Source of the DNA: a virus | IMG/VR virus record: IMGVR_UViG_3300025781_000020 | Span: 1 to 40,093 of that record | Direction: 5' to 3' (one strand) | Length of the DNA stretch: 40,093 nt | Shown: positions 25,689 through 32,849 of the stretch, one piece after another | How the letters are laid out: every line of letters begins with the position of its first letter | Position numbering within the stretch: position 1 is the first letter of the stretch | Position numbers and translations under genes: made by a program | Notes under the pieces: generated by a model | The model's database searches: none | What the model was told of the DNA's origin: nothing | What the model saw: the letters and a program-made list of their open reading frames with translations, nothing else

Positions 25689-26984
25689 ATGAATAAGACT
25701 CGAGTGCTTGCGTGGGGTGACTACGCATGCAGTACTGGATTTGGCACTGTAATGAAAAATATTATGGGAGAATTGCAAAAATCAGGTCAGTATGAAATTG
25801 ATGTAGTAGGTGTTAATTACGATGGTGGTCCATACGATACTAATAAGTGGCCTGGTACTCTATGGCCAGCTATTAGTGCTCTTCGCACACAAGGACCATA
25901 CGGTGACGTATTTGGTCGTCAAGTATTTCTTGACATGTTAGCACAACGTCCATACGATTTGGTTTTTATTGTGCAAGATACGTTTATTGTGCTTGACATC
26001 GTTACTCAGATTGCTGAACTACAGAATACTAAGCCAGGTAGTTTTAAAACTATTTACTACTACCCATTTGATTGTGGTCCACGCGAAGAATGGGTTACTA
26101 AGTGTGTTGCTCATTTTGATTACCCTGTTGCTTATACTGAGTACGCTAAGAATGAAAGTCGCAAGTTTATTGGTGAATTTGCAGATGATCAACATGTTAT
26201 TTACCATGGAACTAATACTAAAGACTTTTTTGCTATGGATAAGTTAAAAAGAGCTGAAGCACGTAATCAAATTTTTCCAGAACAAATGCGTGATAAATTT
26301 ATTGTTACCAATGTTAACCGTAATCAGGGTCGCAAGGATATCTCGCGTAGTCTTATGATTATGAAAGAAATTGTAAACCGTGGCGTGGAAGATGTATTTC
26401 TTTACATGCACATGCAAGAAAAAGACTTTGGTGGCAGTGTTTTAGAAATGGCACGTGCAATGGGTCTTGATCCAAATAAACACTTCACAGTTCCAGATCC
26501 ACGTCAATTTGGTGCACACAGTGGGTTTCCTGTTGAATTTCTGAACGGTATCTACAATGCTAGTGATGCATACCTAACCACTACTCATGGTGAAGGTTGG
26601 GGGTTGAGTATTACTGAAGCCATGGCTACAAAGCTACCAGTAGTTGCACCACGCAATACCAGTGTTCCAGAAATCCTTGGAGAGAATGCTGAACGTGGAT
26701 GGATTGTTGATAGTGGTCACACGCCTTCTCACTGGATTATTAAGGACAACGACAATGAACGTATGCGTCCTTTGATGAGTGTAGAACAAGCAGCTGATGC
26801 TATTCTATATATTAAGGATAATCCTGAAGAAGCACAAGCTAAGGCTAATCTTGCTTACGATTGGATCCAAGAGCACACATGGACTAATATTTGTAAGCAA
26901 TGGAAACTTCTCTTTTCAGAAGCAAAAAAGAGTCTTGAAGATAAACGTAAGATTTTGGCTTCAGTGCCACCAAAGATTGGATAG
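25689..26984 (+). CDS. Glycosyltransferase, GT4-like (GT-B fold)
   Basis: A 431-residue enzyme with the GT-B signature: a nucleotide-binding C-terminal domain containing HGEGWGLSITEAMATKLPVV (Glu302 and Glu310 of the E-x7-E motif), followed by VAPRNTSVPEIL. The N-terminus (RVLAWGDYACSTGFGTVMKN) is typical of GT4 enzymes that start with a Gly-rich acceptor loop. The acceptor is unknown: it could be phage DNA, host cell wall, or virion proteins. A ribosome-binding site (AAGGAG) precedes the ATG. It is immediately downstream of WhiB. Confidence 0.8.
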   Translation: MNKTRVLAWGDYACSTGFGTVMKNIMGELQKSGQYEIDVVGVNYDGGPYDTNKWPGTLWPAISALRTQGPYGDVFGRQVFLDMLAQRPYDLVFIVQDTFIVLDIVTQIAELQNTKPGSFKTIYYYPFDCGPREEWVTKCVAHFDYPVAYTEYAKNESRKFIGEFADDQHVIYHGTNTKDFFAMDKLKRAEARNQIFPEQMRDKFIVTNVNRNQGRKDISRSLMIMKEIVNRGVEDVFLYMHMQEKDFGGSVLEMARAMGLDPNKHFTVPDPRQFGAHSGFPVEFLNGIYNASDAYLTTTHGEGWGLSITEAMATKLPVVAPRNTSVPEILGENAERGWIVDSGHTPSHWIIKDNDNERMRPLMSVEQAADAILYIKDNPEEAQAKANLAYDWIQEHTWTNICKQWKLLFSEAKKSLEDKRKILASVPPKIG

Positions 26985-26986
26985 TT

Positions 26987-27169
26987 ATGACATTCGAAGA
27001 ATGGTTGCAATACGGTGTAGACCACCAATATTGCAGTGAACAGTTCTGCAGTACCCACGATGGTTTTCCTATGCATGATAGCGAAGAACAGTCATGGGAA
27101 GACGGTGGAGATCCTTGTGCACATGTCGTGCGTTTGGGATCATATGATGATTGGGATATAGGAGAATAA
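26987..27169 (+). CDS. Small acidic conserved-type protein with Cys and His residues
   Basis: A 60-residue protein with MTFEEWLQYGVDHQYCSEQ, CSTHDGFPMHD and GDPCAHVVRLG. The pattern of three Cys with nearby His residues suggests a metal site. Proteins with this general shape are common short genes in actinobacterial phages as I remember them, but I give no function. It starts two bases after the glycosyltransferase stop. Confidence 0.6.
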   Translation: MTFEEWLQYGVDHQYCSEQFCSTHDGFPMHDSEEQSWEDGGDPCAHVVRLGSYDDWDIGE

Positions 27170-27170
27170 T

Positions 27171-27332
27171 ATGCACGTAATTTTAGTATTGATACTTCCA
27201 GCTTTATTTTTTATTGGAGTTGGATTTTTTATTCACATGTTTACACAAGGTGTTAAAGCTGGTATTTACCAAAAGTCTAAAGCTCCTGAAGAAACATCTA
27301 AGTGTAATGGCAATTGTAAGTGTAAGAAGTAA
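27171..27332 (+). CDS. Small single-pass membrane protein with Cys-rich tail
   Basis: A 53-residue frame with a good ribosome-binding site (AGGAG) seven bases before its ATG. Residues 3-24 are strongly hydrophobic (ILVLILPALFFIGVGFFIH), a transmembrane helix, and the C-terminus is CNGNCKCKK, three Cys and several Lys on what would be the cytoplasmic side if the N-terminus is outside. Its stop overlaps the next start by one base. Function unknown. The context with other small membrane proteins suggests host takeover. Confidence 0.6.
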   Translation: MHVILVLILPALFFIGVGFFIHMFTQGVKAGIYQKSKAPEETSKCNGNCKCKK

Positions 27333-27559
27333 TGACACTTAACCAAGCTGCAAAAATTATGCTTGAACTAGCTAAGATACCAGCACAACCAAAATTAATA
27401 GCTGCATTTAGTAACCCTGGACCAAACAGTATGTGGATCAAAGGTGTAATTAAAACTGCTTCACCAGCAGCTAATAGCATGGTTAATCCAGCTTACGAAG
27501 AAGCACTTAATGTTTTGCGCGACAACGGGATTGATGTTAATATATACGATACCAACTAA
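27332..27559 (+). CDS. Hypothetical 75-residue protein
   Basis: Starts by overlapping the previous stop (TAATG). Residues 1-17 form an amphipathic helix (MTLNQAAKIMLELAKIPAQ) followed by FSNPGPNSMWIKGVI and a C-terminal YEEALNVLRDNGIDVNIYD helix-strand. No family recognised. The tight coupling and normal codon use make it a real gene. Confidence 0.55.
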   Translation: MTLNQAAKIMLELAKIPAQPKLIAAFSNPGPNSMWIKGVIKTASPAANSMVNPAYEEALNVLRDNGIDVNIYDTN

Positions 27560-27571
27560 GTAGGGAGTAAA

Positions 27572-27748
27572 ATGCATCACGAAACATGGTGGCATATTCT
27601 TAGTGATCCTAATCATTTGATTGCTGAAAGTATTGTTACTATAGTAGAAGAACTAGTTATTTTTGTTCTTGGGTATTATCTAGGACGCAAGAAGATCTGG
27701 CAAAAGATTCACAAACAATTTGACAAGGAACACAACATCGAACATTAA
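27572..27748 (+). CDS. Small membrane-associated protein, 58 residues
   Basis: The ATG is preceded by GGGAG. Residues 18-37 (AESIVTIVEELVIFVLGYYL) are hydrophobic with interior acidic residues, probably a membrane helix. It is followed by a strongly basic C-terminus (GRKKIWQKIHKQFDKEH), which obeys the positive-inside rule. It ends directly at the first base of the tRNA. Function unknown. Confidence 0.55.
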   Translation: MHHETWWHILSDPNHLIAESIVTIVEELVIFVLGYYLGRKKIWQKIHKQFDKEHNIEH

Positions 27749-27821
27749 GCCCTAGTAGCTCAACGGATAGAGCATCGGAGTTCTAACCCGCAGGTTGCAA
27801 GTTCGAGTCTTGCCTGGGGCA
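27749..27821 (+). tRNA. tRNA-Arg (anticodon UCU)
   Basis: A cloverleaf can be drawn. Acceptor GCCCTAG/CTGGGGC has six Watson-Crick pairs and one G-T wobble. The D stem is GCTC/GAGC, and the T stem GCAAG/CTTGC encloses the TTCGAGT loop. The anticodon loop GTTCTAA places U33 before anticodon TCT (reads AGA). The anticodon stem TCGGA/CCCGC has only three good pairs, the T-C end and the A-C base next to the loop being mismatched. The CCA end is not encoded. It may be functional but structurally weak. Confidence 0.85.
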
Positions 27822-27843
27822 CATAGTAAAGTAAAGGAATAGT

Positions 27844-28182
27844 ATGCAAACATATAAGAAGTATTATTTAAAAGCTGCATCACAATTTTATTTGGCACAT
27901 TTGTTGGGTAAAATTGAAAAAGATATGAAACAAAGGAAGATGATGGAATTAGAAGAAAGTAGCAAAAATATACCACAGGATTCTATGTCGCCACGCTTGG
28001 AATATCATTTTTACGAAAGTTCCGTGGTAAGAATTATGGGTGTGATATCATCATTCATGGAAGCTACATTAAGGAATGGTTTAGAAGTAGATCCTTATTT
28101 GATGAGTGAATCTCAAGATATAATGAATAGTTTGCAAAGTTTGATGGAAGATAAGAAGAAAAAGGGTAACAATGGAAATTAA
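27844..28182 (+). CDS. Hypothetical helical protein, 112 residues
   Basis: Starts 22 bases after the tRNA with a purine-rich ribosome-binding site (AAAGGAA). It is mostly helical, with KYYLKAASQFYLAHLLGKIEK, a basic patch KQRKMMELEESSKN, and a C-terminal SLMEDKKKKG. No recognised family. Its last codons overlap the next gene. Confidence 0.55.
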   Translation: MQTYKKYYLKAASQFYLAHLLGKIEKDMKQRKMMELEESSKNIPQDSMSPRLEYHFYESSVVRIMGVISSFMEATLRNGLEVDPYLMSESQDIMNSLQSLMEDKKKKGNNGN

Positions 28183-28531
28183 ACTTAGTGTAAGCATTGG
28201 AGCTACGCTTCAGGTAAAAAACGAAAAAGGTGACTGGGACTGGATTAAACCAGAAGTGGGTTGTGAGGTTAAGTTGATTGATGGTGAAATCAAAGCTGAA
28301 ACAATGCCATCACAATTTGCTGCTATGTGGGATGAAATTGTAGGTCCTCAGTTTGCATCAGTAGTAGTAGAACTTTTGACTCAACAAACTTCTAAAGAAG
28401 AAGAGGCTATTGAAGAAACAACAGAAGATGATACCATTATTGATGAAGCTGTGTCGTCAGAAGAATTTATTGAAAAGCTTGAATCGATTATGGAAGATAG
28501 CACAGTTAATGATGATGAGGAATATTACTAA
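28172..28531 (+). CDS. Hypothetical protein with very acidic C-terminal half
   Basis: A 119-residue protein. The first half (KLSVSIGATLQVKNEKGDW, VGCEVKLIDGEIKAET) is a small beta barrel-like stretch and residues 75-119 are almost entirely Glu, Asp and Ser. The overlap with the previous stop and with the next start (TAATG) shows it is part of a coupled string. No name can be given. The pattern of a beta domain plus acidic tail recalls nucleic-acid-mimic or small binding proteins, but that is speculation. Confidence 0.55.
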   Translation: MEIKLSVSIGATLQVKNEKGDWDWIKPEVGCEVKLIDGEIKAETMPSQFAAMWDEIVGPQFASVVVELLTQQTSKEEEAIEETTEDDTIIDEAVSSEEFIEKLESIMEDSTVNDDEEYY

Positions 28532-28677
28532 TGCAAGTTTGGGTTGTAACCACTAAGGAAAAGAACAAAGTAGTTGGCGTTTACTCAGAAGCTGAGTATG
28601 CCAAAAAAAATATTAAGAATCCTGAGAATGTAAACATTCAAAAGATTCAAGTGAACGCTACTCTTAAAAAAGGATAA
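28531..28677 (+). CDS. Hypothetical 48-residue protein
   Basis: A small gene whose ATG overlaps the stop before it. It reads MQVWVVTTKEKNKVVGVYSE followed by a basic AKKNIKN patch and ends KIQVNATLKKG. Too short for a fold call; the strand-helix-strand order is simple. Codon use and tight spacing on both sides (two bases to the next gene) support it as real. Confidence 0.5.
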   Translation: MQVWVVTTKEKNKVVGVYSEAEYAKKNIKNPENVNIQKIQVNATLKKG

Positions 28678-28679
28678 TC

Positions 28680-29252
28680 ATGACAGTATTGGCTGCTGCA
28701 ATTACAAAACAAGACGGTATTGTTATAGCTGCTGATTCTCAATTTTCTTGGGACTATTCTAAGAGTGATGAGGGACCTAGCAAATTGTGGATTGACAAAG
28801 AACGTAAGTTTATTTTTGGTGGTTGTGGTAGTGTTAGAGCAATGCAGGTAGTACAACATTGGACTGAATGGCCAGAATTTCGTGAATTTCATTGTGATCA
28901 TGTTGAACAATTTGTTGTTAAAGATGTTGTTCCGTCCATGAGAACTGCTCTTGATGAACACGGTGCTTTGGAAACTTCTAAAAAAATTCAAACATTCGAT
29001 GCTGGCATTATTATGGCTTGGGATAATACATTGATTTCAATTGATGAAGACTTTTCAGTTACTATTCCAGTTAGTGGAAGATGGGCAATGGGATCAGGTT
29101 CTAGCGAAGCTTTTGGCAGTCTAGGTGATACTGGTCCATGGACTAAAGCAGATGTTATTAAAGCTGCTCGTGTTGCAACAAAAACCGCTTTAGGTGTTGG
29201 TGGAGATATCTACTACGTAACCACAAAAAGCATGGAAATCAGAAAGGCGTAG
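28680..29252 (+). CDS. Ntn hydrolase, proteasome-beta / HslV-like
   Basis: A 190-residue protein beginning MTVLAAAITKQDGIVIAADS, the characteristic start of proteasome-beta/HslV enzymes. Thr2, exposed when Met is removed, would be the nucleophile. Asp19 and Lys35 occupy the expected places (Asp17 and Lys33 of the mature beta subunit). A Gly-rich AMGSGSSEAFGS loop occurs where the family has its SGS-type segment. There is no propeptide, as in HslV. Phage-borne stand-alone versions may act as proteases, or may bind or imitate host proteasome subunits. Actinobacteria possess a 20S proteasome. Family assignment firm, function open. Confidence 0.8.
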   Translation: MTVLAAAITKQDGIVIAADSQFSWDYSKSDEGPSKLWIDKERKFIFGGCGSVRAMQVVQHWTEWPEFREFHCDHVEQFVVKDVVPSMRTALDEHGALETSKKIQTFDAGIIMAWDNTLISIDEDFSVTIPVSGRWAMGSGSSEAFGSLGDTGPWTKADVIKAARVATKTALGVGGDIYYVTTKSMEIRKA

Positions 29253-29257
29253 CCGAT

Positions 29258-29286
29258 TTGATTCCTAATAACTATTATGTTACTAT
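29258..29286 (+). promoter_or_regulatory. Sigma70-type promoter, TTGATT - 17 - TACTAT
   Basis: TTGATT at 29258-29263 and TACTAT at 29281-29286 with a 17-base spacer, and TGT before the -10 as an extended element. This is the same design as the 23237 promoter, although TACTAT keeps only four of six -10 bases. It lies in a 63-base gap, and the predicted start near 29293 gives a short leader ending in a good ribosome-binding site (AAGGAGAA) before ATG 29316. Confidence 0.65.
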
Positions 29287-29315
29287 AAGTACAAACCTAA
29301 GTAAGGAGAATAGAA

Positions 29316-30005
29316 ATGCCACAAAATTATATTATGCCCAAGAAGAAGGAAGTTACTACTACCAACCTTCGGGAGGTTACGGAACCTACCTATGGGGAAT
29401 CAGCCAAAGCTCCAACCAGAGCTGACATTCGTCGCAACAGTGCTGACGAGAATGGCCTCGTAGTAGCCGTAGAAGCATTCAGTGTACTCAATGAAGTTAT
29501 GTATACAAGTGATCTCAGTGAAGTTCGACCATTGGCCCCAGTAGAAATTGATATGCTTGCTGCTGAGCTTGTAGCAGTTCGTACGGCTAAAGACATTGTT
29601 GAGGGACGTGAAGCTGCTATTAAGAAGTATGCTACTGAAGTCATTGACCTTAAAATTAACATGCAAGGCGATGATCCTGCTTCCACCAGTGGATACCTTG
29701 TTAGTCCTGAGAATGGTATTAAACTCTCCAAAGAAGTATCTGGTGGAAAACTTGCTGTGGACATTGACCTTCTTGAAAAAATTCTGGATGATGATCAATT
29801 TAAGTCAGTTGTTAATGTCGTAGAGACTATTACTAAAACTCAGACCCCAGATGGCAAAGTTACTACTGTTGCATCTATTGTCCATGAACTTAACGAAGAT
29901 GCATTAGAAAAGCAACTTAAACTTGGCAATATTGGTATGGAACAAATCGTTCAAGCTACTACTCCAGGTAAGGTGCGTTCAGCATTTTATGTCAGAAGTC
30001 TCTAA
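29316..30005 (+). CDS. Unrecognised 229-residue early/replication-module protein
   Basis: The gene has its own promoter and a strong ribosome-binding site and starts the replication module, so it is likely well expressed. Features: a basic N-terminus (MPKKKEVTTT), a central helix with acidic and basic residues (IDMLAAELVAVRTAKDIVEG, then AAIKKYATEVIDL), a Ser/Gly loop, and a C-terminal helix (EDALEKQLKLGNIGMEQI). I do not recognise a family. Its position before a nuclease and replisome genes hints at DNA metabolism. Confidence 0.5.
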   Translation: MPQNYIMPKKKEVTTTNLREVTEPTYGESAKAPTRADIRRNSADENGLVVAVEAFSVLNEVMYTSDLSEVRPLAPVEIDMLAAELVAVRTAKDIVEGREAAIKKYATEVIDLKINMQGDDPASTSGYLVSPENGIKLSKEVSGGKLAVDIDLLEKILDDDQFKSVVNVVETITKTQTPDGKVTTVASIVHELNEDALEKQLKLGNIGMEQIVQATTPGKVRSAFYVRSL

Positions 30006-30327
30006 AAGACCACAACGCACACCATCAATACGCGATAACATTCCCATGTACACACAGGGTATGGCTGCAGCATTCTTTGATTTACGACCAGAAGCATTCC
30101 GTGCTAAAGAACGTCATTACAAGAATCACATAGATATTCAAAGAAGTGCTGCAGGCACACGTATGTATAGCTTGAATGATATACTGAAGATAGCTCACTT
30201 TCTTAGGAAAGTGGATAAGATGACAGACCGTCAACTTCGGTTAATCATCTTAAGAGTTGATGCCTTTAAAGAACCTATAAAGAAAAGTCGCAAGAGATAT
30301 CGCAAAGGCAATTACGACAATGAATAA
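29989..30327 (+). CDS. Small basic DNA-binding candidate (MerR/HTH-like)
   Basis: The reading frame runs from further upstream, but I start at ATG 29989 (112 residues); the N-terminal extension would overlap the previous gene by 83 bases and look unlike coding sequence. The protein has SIRDNIPMYTQGMAAAFFDL, then a TRMYSLNDILKIAHFLRKV segment that reads like the recognition part of a MerR-type or similar helix-turn-helix, and a very basic end (KKSRKRYRKGN). It may regulate the module or act at an origin. It overlaps the previous gene by 17 bases and the next by 8. Confidence 0.5.
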   Translation: MSEVSKRPQRTPSIRDNIPMYTQGMAAAFFDLRPEAFRAKERHYKNHIDIQRSAAGTRMYSLNDILKIAHFLRKVDKMTDRQLRLIILRVDAFKEPIKKSRKRYRKGNYDNE

Positions 30328-31273
30328 AAAAACATTACTATTAATTGACGGACATAATATTTTTATCCGTAGTTTCAGCGGTTTAATGCGTCATGGTCTT
30401 AGTGCTCCCAATGGAGAAGGTACGTGGGGCGCTTATGGTGCATACAACGTTATAACCAGCATGATTAGAAAATATGAACCTAGTCACGTTCTTATTGCAT
30501 TCGATAAAGGTCGTAGTACTAAACGTCTAGCTATTGATCCCCAATATAAAGCTAATCGCCATAAAGCTAGCGACAAACCACGTACTGCTATTGATGATGC
30601 ATTTGCCACTGAATTCAAACCACAAATGGCTACGTTTATGAATTTATGTTTGAAGAGTGGTATACCTTACATGAGTTTGGAAGGTGTTGAGGCTGATGAT
30701 ATTATTGCTACTGCAGCACTTAAACATTCCACCATTTTTGATAAAATTATTATTGTTAGTGCAGACCACGATTTACACCAATTAATTCGTGAAAATATTA
30801 TTGTTGTTAAACCAAGCATCAGTTATAAAGATATTGATGCTGAAGTATACGATACAGAAGCTATAAAAAATGAATGGGGCATAGCACCAGAAAGATTGTC
30901 AGAGATCTGGGCACTTATGGGTGACAAAGGTGACAATGTCAAAGGTATCCCAGGTATTGGTCCTAAGAAAGCTACCAAGCTTATTGCCGAGCATGGTGAC
31001 CTAGATACTGTTCTTAAATTAGATGATGCAAAAATTAAAGATAACATTGATGTTGTAAAAATGGCTAAGCGACTTATTGAGCTTGATGTAGACGATGAAT
31101 TGCCATTTCCTCCATTGGGTGATCTTCAATTTACACCAGTACGTCATGGTGGTCCTAACGCCAGAGCTTTGGATGAATTATTTGTTAACCTTGGTTTTAC
31201 GCAGATTAGAAGTCGCTGGTATCACAACAATCTTTGGAATGATGTGAGAAACTTTGGCAGGAGTCTAACTTAA
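30320..31273 (+). CDS. 5'-3' exonuclease / flap endonuclease (T5 D15 or RNase H type)
   Basis: FEN-family nuclease of 317 residues. Visible catalytic residues: Asp10 in LLLIDGHN, Glu124-Ala-Asp126-Asp127 in GVEADDIIA, Asp149 and Asp151 in SADHDLH, and Asp202 and Asp205 in GDKGDN. The helix-hairpin-helix GIPGIGPKKATKLI follows. It removes RNA primers and flaps. It has no polymerase domain; with the phage's DnaE this gives the two activities that DNA polymerase I would otherwise supply. It overlaps the small HTH-like gene upstream by eight bases. Confidence 0.9.
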   Translation: MNKKTLLLIDGHNIFIRSFSGLMRHGLSAPNGEGTWGAYGAYNVITSMIRKYEPSHVLIAFDKGRSTKRLAIDPQYKANRHKASDKPRTAIDDAFATEFKPQMATFMNLCLKSGIPYMSLEGVEADDIIATAALKHSTIFDKIIIVSADHDLHQLIRENIIVVKPSISYKDIDAEVYDTEAIKNEWGIAPERLSEIWALMGDKGDNVKGIPGIGPKKATKLIAEHGDLDTVLKLDDAKIKDNIDVVKMAKRLIELDVDDELPFPPLGDLQFTPVRHGGPNARALDELFVNLGFTQIRSRWYHNNLWNDVRNFGRSLT

Positions 31274-31275
31274 AA

Positions 31276-32328
31276 ATGGCTAATTGGATTATTAATCCTT
31301 CATTGGATATGCCAGTTGTACTGGAACAATACGGTAGATTTTTAGAAGACGACTATCGTATGTTAATTGAATCGTTGAGAGTTCCTCATTCATTTGATGA
31401 ATATTCAGAAAAAACTAATAGAAGGTTTATTATAGCTAGCGGCAAGGAAAGACCAGGGCTTATAGCTAAAAGCGTGTACCTGTGTATTAAATTGGCTGGT
31501 CCAGAAAGCGTTAGTGTATACGTACAAACATTAGATGAAATGTTCCTTGTACAGAATGTTTTTGAGTATTATGCAAAAGACATAGAAACTAAATTGTTTG
31601 CTAATCCCCTTGATTTTTTAAATTTAAGTAAAGACTGGAGGGATGAGATTGAAAAAGCTACCGATATCATTGTTTATGGTGATGATCAAACTATAGAAAA
31701 ATGGCGTGAATACGAAACCGTAGATCGTCACATATGGGAACACGGTTTGAGTTTTGGTTTTGGTGTAGTTAGGGCGGAAGATCTTGGTCAATCAATTATT
31801 AACGAAATATGTTTTGACTTTTTTTGTTATTATGGTGAAGGAAGATTGGCACCAAAATTTTATTTTATTGTTGGAGAATATTCAGCTAGTTTAATTGAAA
31901 GTTTTGCTATGAATATAATGGTTAATTACGCTCCATTTATAGAAGCTTACAGGAGCAAGTTGCCGTTTACACGCAAGAGTGATCTTACACGAGAAGTACT
32001 GGGTGCTTCTTATTACGCAAAATATGTTCGTTCTTTTCATTTGAAATCTAAAGAACTTTTTGCTACACTCTACGGTGATGTAAGATTAGTATTTGTTGAT
32101 AATCTTGATGATATTGAAGAGTTTGTAGAAAAATGGAGAGAAAACATAGGAACTGTCGCCGTCGATTGGGATGACGAGGATGTTATTGATATCATGGAAG
32201 ATAACATGATACCTCGTATATGCCACATTGGCGATATGCAATTTCCAGATTTTTTTGAGCAATACGATACATTAGATGATTTTAATATCTATGTCAGTGA
32301 TGACATGGGCACAGATGGTCTTATATAA
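31276..32328 (+). CDS. LuxC-like (acyl-CoA reductase / ALDH fold) pseudoenzyme
   Basis: A 350-residue protein that aligns by eye with LuxC-type acyl-CoA reductases. The TDIIVYGDDQTIEKW stretch corresponds to the family's D-x-V-x-x-Y-G-S-D-E-T. DFFCYYGEGRLAPKFYF (from Asp181) has the spacing of LuxC DVxxYDQxGCLSPxxxY. The C-terminal RICHIGDMQFPDF matches the RICPxGxMQxP signature. The catalytic Cys of GCLSP is Arg190 here, so the normal thioester chemistry is lost. Nearby Cys179 and Cys184 could not occupy the same place without shifting. The N-terminus FIIASGKERPGLIAKSV resembles the family's NAD-binding turn. Probably a repurposed fold; role unknown. Confidence 0.6.
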   Translation: MANWIINPSLDMPVVLEQYGRFLEDDYRMLIESLRVPHSFDEYSEKTNRRFIIASGKERPGLIAKSVYLCIKLAGPESVSVYVQTLDEMFLVQNVFEYYAKDIETKLFANPLDFLNLSKDWRDEIEKATDIIVYGDDQTIEKWREYETVDRHIWEHGLSFGFGVVRAEDLGQSIINEICFDFFCYYGEGRLAPKFYFIVGEYSASLIESFAMNIMVNYAPFIEAYRSKLPFTRKSDLTREVLGASYYAKYVRSFHLKSKELFATLYGDVRLVFVDNLDDIEEFVEKWRENIGTVAVDWDDEDVIDIMEDNMIPRICHIGDMQFPDFFEQYDTLDDFNIYVSDDMGTDGLI

Positions 32329-32329
32329 A
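32301..32329 (+). promoter_or_regulatory. Weak promoter candidate upstream of small genes
   Basis: TGACAT (32301-32306) and TATAAA (32324-32329) with a 17-base spacer lie at the end of the LuxC-like gene. There is no extended -10, and the -35 is a poor match unless shifted by a base (ATGACA). The leader that follows repeats the ATAAGTAAGGAGAA pattern seen at 29299. Listed only because the next genes are small and independently translatable. Confidence 0.3.
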
Positions 32330-32349
32330 AATATAAGTAAGGAGAAAGT

Positions 32350-32574
32350 ATGAAAGAATTAAACGAACTACGTAAGAAAATGATGGAACGTTGGAATCTT
32401 ATGGTCAGTTTCAAAGGTGATTGGAATTCTGGTTATGCAGAAGGTCTGAACTACGCTATGAGCTTGATTTATGATGAACTACGTGAAATTGACAAGAACA
32501 AACCAATTAAAATTGATCATGCTCCTAAGAAAGAATGGTCTAAGTTTTATGGTACAAAGAAAGGTGTTAAATAA
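32350..32574 (+). CDS. Small charged helical protein, 74 residues
   Basis: Strong ribosome-binding site (AAGGAG) before the ATG. It has LRKKMMERWNLMVSFKGDWN, a GYAEGLNYAMSLIYDELREI helix and a Lys-rich end (KIDHAPKKEWSK). A conserved-looking helical hairpin; no name. Two bases separate it from the next gene. Confidence 0.5.
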   Translation: MKELNELRKKMMERWNLMVSFKGDWNSGYAEGLNYAMSLIYDELREIDKNKPIKIDHAPKKEWSKFYGTKKGVK

Positions 32575-32576
32575 AA

Positions 32577-32849
32577 ATGGAATCTAAAAATTTTATGGAA
32601 AGTTTGCCTGATTCAAAACTATTAAGATTTTTTTTGTTTATTCCACTTTCTATTGCGTATTTAATGTTGCTGCCAATTGCAATTATTGTATTGCCATTTG
32701 TATTTGCATGGCAGTGTGCCAAAATGCTTACCGTAAAAAAGAAAAAGAAGTATGAATACAATATTTTTGATTCAAGCAACAACAATAAAGTCAACGATCT
32801 TATCCTTGATTTTAACAATTGGTTTAATACAGGAACGGGTAATGATTAA
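32577..32849 (+). CDS. Small membrane protein, 90 residues
   Basis: Residues 15-45 (LLRFFLFIPLSIAYLMLLP, then IAIIVLPFVFAWQCA) contain a long hydrophobic span, either one hairpin or two transmembrane helices. It is followed by KKKKKYEYN, a positive patch expected inside the cell, and an Asn-rich tail. The stop overlaps the next start by one base. Confidence 0.6.
   Translation: MESKNFMESLPDSKLLRFFLFIPLSIAYLMLLPIAIIVLPFVFAWQCAKMLTVKKKKKYEYNIFDSSNNNKVNDLILDFNNWFNTGTGND

Noticed and set aside
27720-27748. TTGACA upstream of the tRNA as a tRNA promoter
   Set aside because: Only CATTAA lies at the right distance, there is no extended -10, and the start would fall inside the tRNA.
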